NCBI RefSeq assembly: GCF_963678635.1
Contig: NC_087062.1
Coordinates: forward strand, 65,408,647-65,470,646
Direction of reading: 5' to 3'
DNA: 62,000 nt
From: Symsagittifera roscoffensis
Taxonomy: Eukaryota; Xenacoelomorpha; Acoela; Convolutidae
Part shown: positions 49,302-60,390 of the stretch, piece after piece
How the letters are laid out: each line of letters opens with the position of its first letter
Numbering within the stretch: the stretch's first letter is position 1
Notes under the pieces: generated by a model
What the model saw: only the letters and a program-made list of their open reading frames with translations
The model's database searches: none
What the model was told of the DNA's origin: nothing
Position numbers and translations under genes: made by a program

Positions 49302-50025
49302 TTGACGATTGGTACTCGCATGATTTCGAACAAAAAGACTGAAAGGCTGATAGTACCACCCATCCTCATGCCAGAGTTGGAATCTGCGAGTAATAAAACA
49401 AAAAAGCTAAACGCACTCTAACTGGGACGAATTGGTAATATTAAACAGTGCATTGAGAGGACAGCACGCTAAAGGTGTTCAAGCTTTCGAGAATGAGGGG
49501 CTCAGAACAAATAGGAGGCGTTATGACCTTCTGCTGCTAAAAGCGATGACATACGGCCGGCAAGGTGAACTAATCATTTTGACTCGGTTTCGTGAGCAGA
49601 TTGATGCGGGATTATAGGCATTTGTTATTGATTTACTTGCTGCATTAGAACTAAAAGAATATATTTGAGTTGGCAAATTAAATAATTATACAGATTTTGA
49701 AAAACCGCTTTTTTCGCCGTATCGGAAGCGTGACGTCTGATTTTCTGCGCCCAACAAATTTTAAGACTTTTCCTGAAAAAATTAACTACGTTCTTCGATT
49801 TGGTTTAGTTAGCAATACATTACCGAACATTGCTGAAAATAAACTTATCTGAACTATTTTCAATTCGCAAAATAGTTTCTGTGTATTCTCGATTTTTACA
49901 CAAAACAAAAATTATAAACGGAAATAAGTTAAATTTCATAATTTGCATTTTACATATGCATATAGAATCAATCATCTTACAAACATTCAGTTTTTTACTT
50001 TACGAGTTGAATTCAGTTTTTCAGT
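49302..50025. other. Region downstream of ECHS1 with one orphan ORF
   Basis: This contains the probable ECHS1 3' UTR. A plus-strand frame of 61 codons at 49432-49617 has unusually balanced, charged composition (rich in Arg, Leu, Glu) for this AT-rich area. It may be an exon relic; no family is recognised. Confidence 0.3.
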
Positions 50026-50091
50026 TTACAAGTCAGTGAATGTTGGTTTTCTTTTCTCTTTGAAGGCAGTCATGCCCTCTTTGTTGTCATT
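50026..50091 (-). CDS. ECHS1: ECHS1 exon 4
   Basis: Acceptor ATATTTCAG precedes 50091. It codes the [11 protein letters not shown]-terminal motif and TAA. Confidence 0.93.
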   Translation of the reverse strand, partial: NDNKEGMTAFKEKRKPTFTDL

Positions 50092-51550
50092 CTGAAATAT
50101 CAACAAAAGTGAGGTGTGATGCATCGAGAAATGGGTTGAAAATAAAATGAAACCTTAACACTTACAGTTGCGAATGAAAACTGATACAATCTTCTCTCGT
50201 AGTTGCATCCCTCAGACAAGCTCATCTCGTAGGCTGAAATACCAGAAAATGATTTATTTTTGATGGTTCGAAATGGCAACCTTGAACCTGCAAGAACTGT
50301 TTTAAACAGTGGGCACACTGCTCATTGTTGGTACATAATAAGTTTATCAATTTCCCAAGACATTCGAATTTAAAGTGAGTTAAATTTCCATATGATGATG
50401 TTGATCATGATTAGACTTCACTGCACGCGTGTGGAAATTCGACTTTCCGGGATTAAAAAAGGAAATTATTCTTCTACATGTGGGCAAAAACAATTGGTCA
50501 TGCACACTCACCATTGTTGACAGACTCCTTGCACATCATCGCAATCATTTTGGGCATGCTCGCAATCTTCTCTGCCGTCTCAATTGTCTTATCCAACAAC
50601 TCTCCCGAGGGAAAAACTGCACTGACTAATCCCTTCTTCTCCGCCTCTTCAGCCGAAAGTCGCTTAGCCGAGAGTACCATCTCCATAGCCAGTGATTTCC
50701 CAACTGCTCTCGTGAGACGTTGGGTTCCTCCTGCTCCCGGAATGGTGCCCAAAGTTATCTCTGGCTGGGAAAAAGAGGCTTTCTCGCCAGCGTAAATTAT
50801 GTCACACATCATTGCTAGTTCGCAACCACCGCCTAAAAACAAAACTTAATAAAATTATTACCATTTTCTACGATGGAAAGCCATTAATCAGATGTCCACC
50901 TCCATGAATTGATACACATTAAAATTCTGTATGCCATTTTGTTAGAGATTTTTTTATTTGACCCATGTTGCCTTCCACTCAAATCAAGGAGTGAGCATCG
51001 GCTACGATTGGCCACCAATTATTCCTTTAATAAGAGGCGCGCTTATTCACTATCAATCACAATATTACCACGAAAAAATAAGGTTACAACTAAAATTGTA
51101 CCATCACATTTGCTCACCCAAAGCATGGCCATCAACTGCAGCTATAATTGGCTTTGCAATCTTAGTAATATCACTCCAGTCTCCGAGATAATTGGTTTTG
51201 TAGTGAGTCTGGAACGACAACGAGGACATTTCTGTAATGTCAGCGCCTGCCGCAAATGCCTTTTCATTGCCAGTTATAATACAGCAGCCGATTGAGTCAT
51301 CAGCTTGAAAGAACTTCAAGGCAGCAATTAGTTCCTCCATCAAGGGTGTGTTCAGAGCATTCAAAGCCTTCGGTCGGTTGAGTTGGATTAGACCAACATT
51401 GGACTTTTCTCCTTTAGTGGAGACGATGATGTTCTTGTACTCCGTGGAAGCCATTCTGAGAGAAATGAGTTTGGATGTAAAAATTGGTTCGTTTCTTCCT
51501 AGTACCGTGGATACCACTCGCTTCGAGTTTCTCAAAAACAAACCATTCAT
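50026..51550 (-). CDS. ECHS1: Mitochondrial short-chain enoyl-CoA hydratase (4 exons)
   Basis: Minus-strand exons 51118-51550, 50512-50832, 50166-50233 and 50026-50091 join in phase to 295 residues, close to the 290 of the vertebrate enzyme. It hydrates trans-2-enoyl-CoA to 3-hydroxyacyl-CoA in mitochondrial beta-oxidation and valine breakdown. Seen: a Ser/Arg-rich N-terminal targeting peptide (about 1-33), the crotonase-fold segment [10 protein letters not shown], the oxyanion-hole segment FAAGADI (99-105), GGGCE with catalytic Glu149, and QPEI with catalytic Glu169, the usual 20 residues apart, then [10 protein letters not shown]. The C-terminal KEGMTAFxEKRKPxF motif is intact. The start at 51550 precedes the targeting peptide. 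Part of exon 1 and its upstream flank are duplicated at 56491. Confidence 0.96.
50166..50233 (-). CDS. ECHS1: ECHS1 exon 3
   Basis: Acceptor GGTATTTCAG precedes 50233; donor GTAAG follows 50166. It codes AYEMSLSEG and the following helix. Confidence 0.93.
50512..50832 (-). CDS. ECHS1: ECHS1 exon 2
   Basis: Acceptor TTTTTAG precedes 50832 and donor GTGAGT follows 50512. It codes both catalytic glutamates. Confidence 0.95.
51118..51550 (-). CDS. ECHS1: ECHS1 exon 1
   Basis: ATG at 51548-51550, donor GTGAGC on the minus strand from 51117, phase 1. It codes the targeting peptide and the first half of the crotonase fold. Confidence 0.94.
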
Positions 51551-51764
51551 GGATACTGTCTGAAAAATATATTAACTTTTGGGCACCGATAAAAATACGT
51601 TTTAACGATGTAAGCCAGGAGCAGAAACTATCGGCTTTAGGGAGGTTAAAGGCTATAAAATTGTCTCTGAGTATCTGTAGGATGGAATTTTTACTAACGC
51701 ATGCTTTGGAGGCGAAGCATGGACTTTCAAGGGATTTGATTTTCGAAAACAATAAAGTTTTGTA

Positions 51765-52030
51765 GACCATTTTTTTAGGTCGACCAAATTGATTTTTTGA
51801 GCTCTCATAAATCACGAACATGTTTCATTTTCTACTGCCATTTTTTACATCACAGGTTTTAGGTCTTAGTTAAAAGTTATTCACAAAAAAAAGTGTTTTT
51901 TGACGTGCGCGGGCCTCTCAAACTTAGTGTATATTGGTGCCAAAGGCAACTTCATAAAAGTGCCAAGGCTGATCAAATAAGAATGGATATCGTAAAATAG
52001 CCAGAGCCGCCTTTGCATGGCCAGGGGTCG
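51765..52030 (-). mobile_element. MITE-family relic inside copy A
   Basis: The stretch shares, inverted, GGTCGACCAAATTGATTTTT, the GCGCGGGCCTC junction and the CCAAAGGC-ACTT word with 48511-48934. It recurs in copy B at about 56916-57180. Confidence 0.5.
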
Positions 52031-52343
52031 AAACACCGAGAAGGAATGGAACCACCCCGCCTTTTGTTTTTTAAATTCTACCCCTACCCTGCTAGGTCTC
52101 ACGAGGTTATAATGCATGATTTAAATTAATACTAACACAAGCATACCGACGCTTACTTCACAACCGCAACTTCAGCGAAGGACCCCATCAAGGTGCATTC
52201 AAAAGAACCAAGCTAAACCAATTTAATCTCAGCCGAAGCAAAACGGTCGTGATTTTCAATAAAATGTTAAAATATTTGCCCGATTTTGAAAAACCATTAT
52301 GACTTATAGTTCTGCGTGCAGTGACAACTCTTGGAAAATCTCA

Positions 52344-53310
52344 ACTAGTATCAGTGATGACCAGATTATAGTATTCTATTATAGTCTATAATAGCGTGGC
52401 TATCATAATGCGCTATATTGACACGTCTGTTCTATTAATAGAAATACTATAATAGAACGCTATTAATCACAGCTATTGCCGAGCGCTGATCAAAGTAGCT
52501 AATATTTCATTGGCTGAAGACTTGAAATCTCATCTTTTAGCTTACACTGTGTAAGTTACAGATAAAACAAGACTGCTCGTATCAGGGCGAAGCCCTGAAT
52601 GTTCCGACTGCGTTTTAAGGTTTATGGAGCCGTAATAAAATAAAAAATTCAATGAAATTAAATAAATTGAAATTTTTTTTCTGAATTTGAAAGTTTTTTT
52701 TAAATGAAAATCATCCCCCACACGCCATATAAAGTACAAAAGGATAGATTTTGCTCCTTGTAACAAACCATTTATGGCAAATAAGCTTCTTTTAACCAAT
52801 TTGGAACGATTTCTAAGACGGAAGAAATATCCGCTTACGCGTTAATAGCGCGAAATATATCGCGCGTTAATTGTCCAAATTGGCCAAAATGGCAATCTTT
52901 AAACCCCCGTAACTTTACGAAAAATGATCGAAGGTGAAATATCTTTTCAAATTTGAGCTCAGGACAACAATACCTTTCGAATGATATAAAAAAATTCCGT
53001 CAAAAATGGCTAGTAAAAAAGTCGAAATTTGTCTGAAAAAAAACCCACCCGAGCACAAATATTCCGTTACTTTCGTATCGAAAGTCGGAACAATAACATT
53101 CGTTGCATATCCTATTATCTGCAATAACTACCTAATTTTGCTCGTTTTTGCTTCAGTGTTTGAAATGGCACCAACTAAATCGGCAAAACGGATAAAATTG
53201 GAATCCAATTTTTTAGGAAATCTATTATAGAATACTATAATCAAAGTATTATAGAATTTTGAGGATTATATTCTGTAATCGACGTTAATAGGGTCATCAC
53301 TGACTAGTAT
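52344..53310. mobile_element. Non-autonomous hAT transposon (951 bp) with target duplications
   Basis: The element at 52352-53302 begins CAGTGATGACC and ends GGTCATCACTG, an exact 11-bp inverted repeat. ACTAGTAT flanks it on both sides (52344-52351, 53303-53310), an 8-bp target duplication. Copy B keeps a single ACTAGTAT at 57495-57502, the empty site. Subterminal regions carry CTATTATAG-like palindromic words typical of transposase-binding regions. A 74-codon frame at 53006-53230 is not a transposase, so an autonomous partner elsewhere would have moved it. Confidence 0.93.
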
Positions 53311-56149
53311 ATTTTAGTTAACGCAACAACTCGCATGAAAAATATGAGGACAGTTGCTCCGAAAGTGACCCAGATAGTGCCAGACTAAAAGTAGGATGTT
53401 GGCGAACATCGAACTTATTCAAAAGTTTCTTAAACAACAGATGAAATGTAGTCGAAACTAAGTAGTTTGAAAGCTAAGGGCAAAATCGGTACTGATATTG
53501 ATGAGGTCATACGAGCTGTTTTTTATATTTTTGTGTTTTTATGCGGATATGTCATCTAGAAGCATTTGCTATGCGACAAGAAGGTGTTTTCTTGATTTCA
53601 GATTCCAGCTGACAAAACTGAAGTTATTTGAAGTTAAGAGCCAGTCCGATGAGGTTGGATATTCGTTGATGCATAAAACAGCTAAGACAAAAAACCCCAA
53701 AAAAAAATCGGAGTTGCCGAATGTTTATGACAGATTTATGAAACTTAATCGATAATTCGGCGTAACCTTTGGATGGCTAATATATTCTACTCATTTTCGA
53801 ATGGTTAAAACTTCAGCTGGGTTTTTAAAAATTAGGCATTTAGTCATGCAGATTTCCAATAAAAATGTTGGAAATGGGTCAAATTCAAGAAAATCAAAAA
53901 ACTACAGAATTTTTTAGAAGCAAATTAAAATGTATAAGAGCTTATGCAGCTCTTCAAATTTAACAATTTTTATAGCCATTTTTTATTAAAACTAAGCCAA
54001 TCGATTTAAATTTGTTTCGAACTATCTGCACTTTTGTAATAGGTAAGCGTAATTTACTTTCCAAAAAAGTGAGCCTACACGGAAACACAGAATTGCGCCA
54101 CTTGCCATACATTATAAAGAAAATAAAGAAAAAGGTAGCCGTAAGAAAATGAGACGAAAGCCAGTATGAAAAAAAAATGTTTTAAATTAGTTAGAATGAA
54201 GCTCATTTGAGTATAACGACGGATAATCAACAAACCGCCAAGTCTACAAACGCCATATCTTGAAGCCGAAATTGCATCAGAATAATGTAAATTACATCAG
54301 AATTAAGTAACAATTGCAAAACAACAATTACTATCTGTTGTTATACTGCATTACAATATTAATTTTCGGCATGTTGGAATGGTAATCCTATTTTCGGTTT
54401 TTTGGCCCTTCGGCTTGTTGGCCCACCGATTAAAACATGTCGAGGAAGGATTTGACAGCATGAAAAAAGCTTTGAAACACATTTTACGAGGCGAAAACTG
54501 AGCCAAAAATACTCGAGACGATAGTTGAGCCGATAAATGCTCCAAATGCATCTCACAAAGAAAATCTACCTGTCCTACGAATGCCAGGAGAGGGAGATTA
54601 AAACGCTGGAAAAAGAAAAACTGCGGTGAATTGAGCTTTACAACATTATTACGCTGGAAAAAGAAAAACAGCGGTGAATTGAGCTTTGCAACATTTTCAA
54701 TACATCGCAAATATAACATGGCGAAAGAAAAAATTTGTGAAAAGAAAATAAAAAATAAATACACCAAAATTTTCATATCAAAATTTGCTTCGAATGAAAT
54801 TCATTTTAGAAGAACCAAGACGACAATTGCTGACCTGAAGGACAATTGCTGACCTCAACCTAGAATTAGAAAAAAACTTCCAAAGCCGTAACTAAGCCGA
54901 CGATACTTGGGTAGACGACCGTTTAGCCCAAAAAATGGGCTTAAGACCTGAGCATAAAAGACATCAAATACTCGGAAGTTATTGAATCATCCTCAGCAAA
55001 AAAAATATCGACCAATTGCCCAACAAGCGACTAAATATGAGGCTACTAAGCCGATAAAACAAGCCGAAACATATTAAGCCAAAAAAAAAAAAGAGTCAAT
55101 GAACGCAAGGACTAACAATTTTCAAAGTAGATATGGCCTTTAAGCTCTTTGAATTTCAAGAAAAAATAATGTTTCATACTTTTTTTGATAAAATTCACTC
55201 CGCTTGGATTCCGCTGGGAAATCTGAAAATTTAAATTAGATAGTAAAACTCGATCACATTTTTGTGTGACCTTTACACTCTTGCTTTTCGATAGTGGGAG
55301 TTGCCTTTCGATAGAGAAAATGAACTGAAGTTAAAAACAAAAAAAAAGTCGAACAGCGAAAAATCAAACTTGAGCGTGAACAATTTTAATGCATTTTTCA
55401 AATCTTTATCACGACTCTTACAAGAAACTTCACTAGGTTCATGTACTTTTAACAATTCAAAAATATATTCCAAAACGGGGTAGCCTCCAGGAGATGAGTC
55501 ATCTTATCAATACTGTTCATGGGAAAAAGTATTGTACCCGATTATAACTCGATTGCTCTCACAAAGACAATCCTGAAACATTTTATATCTGCGCAACTGC
55601 TGGCCCTAAACGGCCTGGTCGTGGATTTTTGTCGTTGAAAGCATCTATGCTCTCTCAGGACCGATTATGCAATGTGAGTGAGACACTGAACTTAAATTGA
55701 TAATTAAACTGAACTTAGATAATTTAAGCTCTTAATTATTATAAATGTTTTTAAAAGCGGTAAAACGGTAAAAAAAGAAATAGAAAAAAGCACAGGAAAG
55801 ACAGAGAAAATATTTGGAAAAGCAGCCCTAGAAATTTAAAAAAAGCACAGGAAAAACTGAAAAAATATTTGGAAAAAACTATCAACAATGATAGCGTGTT
55901 ACTGTGCAAGTAGCACAGAATACCCCGACCAAATTCATGAAAACACTAAAAATGTTTTTTTTTAAATCAGTGTCTTTTTGAGCATGCTGTGATGAGAAAG
56001 CTACAAGAACGCGTATTTGTCATAATTGACAACAGTTTTCTTCGGAAAAAAAGTATGAAGAAAATCGGCCTATATTTTTTTGCAAAAAAAAACTTTTCAA
56101 TTTTTAGAAATTTTTTTATTGCCATTAGAAGCTTCCAAAACTAATTTTC

Positions 56150-56480
56150 CCGGAGTAAAATTAAAATTTTCTCGAATTTAAATCGAATGAAAACTTTTAG
56201 TCCAATTTCGAGTCTTATAAGACCTCCTCGCTCGCTTTACTTGATCGAAATTAGACTGCATGTGAAAATTTCAGACCATTTCACGTTTCTCGTAACTGGG
56301 AAAACTTTTAAATTTCGTTCGAATCACAACTGAAAAGGCTTTAAGATTATATATCACTCGACTCATTCCAATGATCATTTGGGGCACCTGATTTTGCATG
56401 GTGAACAAACAAAAAAAACTAAAACACTCGAAGACAAAATTACTATCCATTTTCAACGGTGGCAACAAAAAGTAACAACC
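56150..56480 (-). repeat. Interspersed repeat, copy 2 (inverted)
   Basis: Diverged relative of 28410-28720 on the opposite strand. It lies exactly at the boundary between copies A and B of the ECHS1 duplication. Confidence 0.5.
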
Positions 56481-56490
56481 AAGGCACCTA

Positions 56491-56701
56491 TCAAGGGTGT
56501 GTTCAGGGCATTCAAAGCCTTCGGTCGGTTGAGTTGGATAAGACCAACATTGGACTTTTCTCCTTTAGTGGAGACGATGATGTTCTTGTACTCCGTGGAA
56601 GCCATTCTGAGAGAAATAGGTTTGGATGTAAAAATTGGTTCGTTTCTTCCTAGTACCGTGGATACCACTCGCTTCGAGTTTCTCAAAAACAAACCATTCA
56701 T
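56491..56701 (-). pseudogene. ECHS1: Truncated duplicate of ECHS1 exon 1
   Basis: The first 69 codons of ECHS1 are repeated with few changes (for example Lys-Pro instead of Lys-Leu near residue 28) and then run into unrelated sequence after the Asn-Thr-Pro-Leu segment, ending in a stop after 82 codons. Neither the catalytic region nor a donor site is present, so no enzyme can be made, although the copied ATG, targeting peptide and upstream flank could still be transcribed. Confidence 0.88.
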
Positions 56702-59700
56702 GGATACTGTCTGAAAAATATATTAACTTTTGGGCACCGATAAAAATACGTTTTAACGACGTAAGCCAGGAGCAGAAACTATCGGCTTTAGGGAGGTTAA
56801 AGGCTATAAAATTGTCTCTGAGTATCTGTAGGATCGAATTTTTACTAACGCATGCTTTGGAGGCGAAGCATGGACTTTCAAGGGATTTGATTTTCGAAAA
56901 CAATAAAATTTTGTAGACCATTTTTTTAGGTCGACCAAATTGATTTTTTGAGCTCTCATAAATCACGAACATGTTTCATTTTCTACTGCCATTTTTTACA
57001 TCACAGGTTTTAGGTCTTAGTTAAAAGTTATTCACAAAAAAAAGTGTTTTTTGACGTGCGCGGGCCTCTCAAACTTAGTGTATATTGGTGCCAAAGGCAA
57101 CTTCATAAAAGTGCCAAGGCTGATCAAATAAGAATGGATATCGTAAAATAGCCAGAGCCGCCTTTGCATGCCCAAGGGACGAAACACCGAGAAGGAATGG
57201 AATCACCCCGCCTTTTGTTTTTTAAATTCTACCCCTACCCAGCTAGGTCTCACCAGGTTTTAATGCATGATTTAAATTAATACTAACACAAGCATACCGA
57301 CGCTTATTTCACAACCGCAACTTCAGCGAAGGACCCCATAAAGGTGCATTCAAAAAACCCAAGCTAAACCAATTTAATCTCAGCCGAAGCAAAACGGTCG
57401 TGATTTTCAATAAAATGTTAAAATATTTGCCCGATTTTGAAAAACCATTGTGACTTATAGTTCTGCGTACAGTGGCAACTCTTGGATAATCTCAACTAGT
57501 ATATTTTAGTTAACGCAACATCTCGCAAGAAAAATATGAGCACAGTTGCTCCGAAAGTGACCCAGATAGTGCCAGACTAAAAGTAGGATGTTGGCGAACA
57601 TCGAACTTATTCAAAAAATTCTTAAACAACAGATCGAATGTAGCCGAAATTAAGTAGTTTGAAAGCTAAGGGCAAAATCGGTACTGATATTGATGAGGTC
57701 ATACGAGCTGTTTTCTATAATTTTGTGTTTTTATGCGGATATGTCATCTAGAAGCATTTGCTATGCGACAAGAAGGTGTTTTCTTGATTTCAGATTCCAG
57801 CTGACAAAACTGAAGTTATTTGAAGTTAAGAGCCAGTCCGATGAGGTTGGATATTCGTTGATGCATAAAACAGCTAAGACAAAAAATCCCAAAAAAAAAA
57901 TCGGAGTTGCCGAATGTTTATGACAGATTTATGAAACTTAATCGATAATTCGGCGTAACCTTTGGATGGCTAATATATTCTACTCATTTTCGAATGGTTA
58001 AAACTTCAGCTAGGTTTTTAAAAATTAGGCATTTAGTCATGCAGATTTCCAATAAAAATGTTGGAAATGGGTCAAATTCAAGAAAATCAAAAAACTACAG
58101 AATTTTTTGGAAGCAAATTAAAATGTATAAGAGCTTATGCAGCTCTTCAAATTTAACAATTTTTATAGCCATTTTTTATTAAAACTAAGCCAATCGATTT
58201 AAATTTGTTTCGAACTATCTGCACTTTTGTAATAGGTAAGCGTAATTTACTTTCCAAAAAAGTGAGCCTACACGGAAACACATAATTGCGCCACTTGCCA
58301 TACATTATAAAGAAAATAAAGAAAAAGGTAGCCGTAAGAAAATGAGACGAAACCCAGTATGAAAAAAAATGTTTCAAATTAGTTAGAATGAAGCTCATTT
58401 GAGTATAACGACGGATAATCAACAAACCGCCATGTCTACAAACGCCATATCTTGAAGCCGAAATTGCATGCATCAGAATAATGTAAATTACATCAGAATT
58501 AAGTAACAATTGCATAACAACAATGACTATCTGTTGTTATACAGCACTACAATATTAATTTTCGGCGTGTTGGAATGGTAATCCTATTTTCGGTTTGTTG
58601 GCCCTTCGGCTAGTTGGCCTACCGATTAAAACATGTCGAGGAAGGATTTGACAGCGTTAAAAAAGCTTTGAAACACATTTTACGAGGCGAAAACTGAGCC
58701 AAAAATACTCGAGACGATAGTTGAGCCGATAAATGCTCCATATGCATCTCACAAAGAAAATCTACCTGTCCGACGAATGCCAGGAGAGGGAGATTAAAAT
58801 CATTATTACGCTGGAAAAAGAAAAACAGCGGTGAATTGAGCTTTGCAACATTTTAAATACATCGCAAATATAACATGGCGAAAGAAAAAATTTGTCTAAA
58901 GAAAATAAAAAATAAATACACCAAAACTTTCATATCACAATTTGCTTCGAATGAAATTCATTTTAGAAGAACCAAGACGACAATTGCTGACCTGAAGGAC
59001 AATTGCTGACCTCAACCTAGAATTAGAAAAAAACTTCCAAAGCCGTAACTAAGCCGACGATACTTGGGTAGACAACCGTTTAGCCCAAAAAATGCGCTTA
59101 AGACCTGAGCATAAAAGACATCAAATACTCGGAAGTTATTGAATCATCCTCAGCAAAAAAATATCGACCAATTGCCCAACAAGCGACTAAATATGAGGCT
59201 ACTAAGCCGATAAAACAAGCCGAAACATTTTAAGCCAAAAAAAAATAAAAAAGAGTCAATGAACGCAAGGACTAACGATTTTCAAAGTAGATATGGCCTT
59301 TAAGCTCTTTGAACTTCAGGAAAAAATAATGTTTCACACTTTTTTTGATAAAATTCACTCCGCTTGGATTCCGCTGGGAAATCTGAAAATTTAAATTAGA
59401 TAGTAAAACTCGATCACATTTTTGTGTGACCTTTACACTCGATAGTGGGCTTTTCGATAGTGGGAGTTGCCTTTCGATAAAGAAAATGAACTGAAGTTAA
59501 AAACAAAAAAAAGTCGAACAGCGAAAAATCAAACTTGAGCGTGAACAAATTTAATGCATTTTTCAAATCTTTATCACGACTCTTACAAGAAACTTCACTA
59601 GGTTCATGTACTTTTAACAATTCAAAAATATAATCCAAAACGGGGTGGCCTCCAGGAGATGAGTCATCTTATCAATACTGTTCATGGGAAAAAGTATTGT

Positions 59701-60371
59701 ACCCGATTATAACTCGATTGCTCTCACAAAGACAATCCTGAAACATTTTATATCTGTGCAACTGCTGGCCCTAAACGGTCTGGTCGTGGATTTTTGTCGT
59801 TGAAAGCATCTATGCTCTCTCAGGACCGATTATGCAATTTGAGTGAGACACTGAACTTAAATTGATACTTAAACTGAACTTAGATAATTTAAGCTCTTAA
59901 TTATTATAAATGTTTTTAAAGCGGTAAAACGGCAAAAAAAGAAATAGAAAAAAGCACAGGAAATACAGAGAAAATATTTGGAAAAGCAGCCCTAGAAATT
60001 TAAAAAAAAGCACAGGAAAAACTGAAAAATTATTTGGAAAAAACTATCAACAATGATAGCGTGTTACTGTGCAAGTAGCACAGAATACCCCGACCAAATT
60101 CCTGAAAACACTAAAAATGTTTTTTTTTAAATCAGTGTCTTTTTGAGCATGCTGTGATGAGAAAGCTACAAGAACGCGTATTTGTCATCATTGACAACAG
60201 TTTTCTTCGGAAAAAAAGTATGAAGAAAACCGGCCTATATTTTTTTGCAAAAAAAAACTTTTCAATTTTTAGAAATTTTTTTATTGCCATTAGAAGCTTC
60301 CAAAACTAATTTTCCCGGAGTAAAATTAAAATTTTCTCGAATTTAAATCGAATGAAAACTTTTAGTCCAAA
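56491..60371 (+). repeat. Segmental duplication copy B
   Basis: Second copy of 51340-56207, initially offset by 5151 bp, lacking the hAT insertion and the 48-bp tandem repeat. Open frames within it repeat those of copies A and C and look noncoding. Confidence 0.92.
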
Positions 60372-60390
60372 TTCAAGAAAACTTTTAGCC
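58073..60390 (+). repeat. 2.32-kb tandem unit, first copy (within B)
   Basis: From CAAATTCAAGAAAATC at 58073, repeated head to tail at 60391 with an offset of 2318 bp. Confidence 0.92.

Larger units (their letters stand above)
51340..56207 (+). repeat. Segmental duplication copy A (ECHS1 exon 1 and upstream flank)
   Basis: Collinear with 56491-60371 at high identity with scattered substitutions and indels. It starts inside ECHS1 exon 1 and continues through about 4.7 kb upstream of the gene. Relative to copy B it has a 951-bp hAT insertion and a 48-bp tandem repeat (ACGCTGGAAAAAG at 54604 and 54652). Confidence 0.92.

Noticed and set aside
51348-51563. Plus-strand ORFs over ECHS1 exon 1 and its duplicate (56379-56714)
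   Set aside because: They are antisense to the real exon; their conservation between copies follows from the duplication.
51414-51821. 135-codon minus ORF overlapping ECHS1 exon 1 in another frame, repeated at 56565-56972
   Set aside because: It overlaps the genuine exon out of frame and is repeated only because the segment is duplicated; it contains MITE-derived sequence.
58153-58515. 120-codon minus ORF present identically at 60471-60833
   Set aside because: Repeated by the 2.3-kb tandem duplication; the related copy A sequence at about 53950-54320 does not keep the frame open to the same extent.
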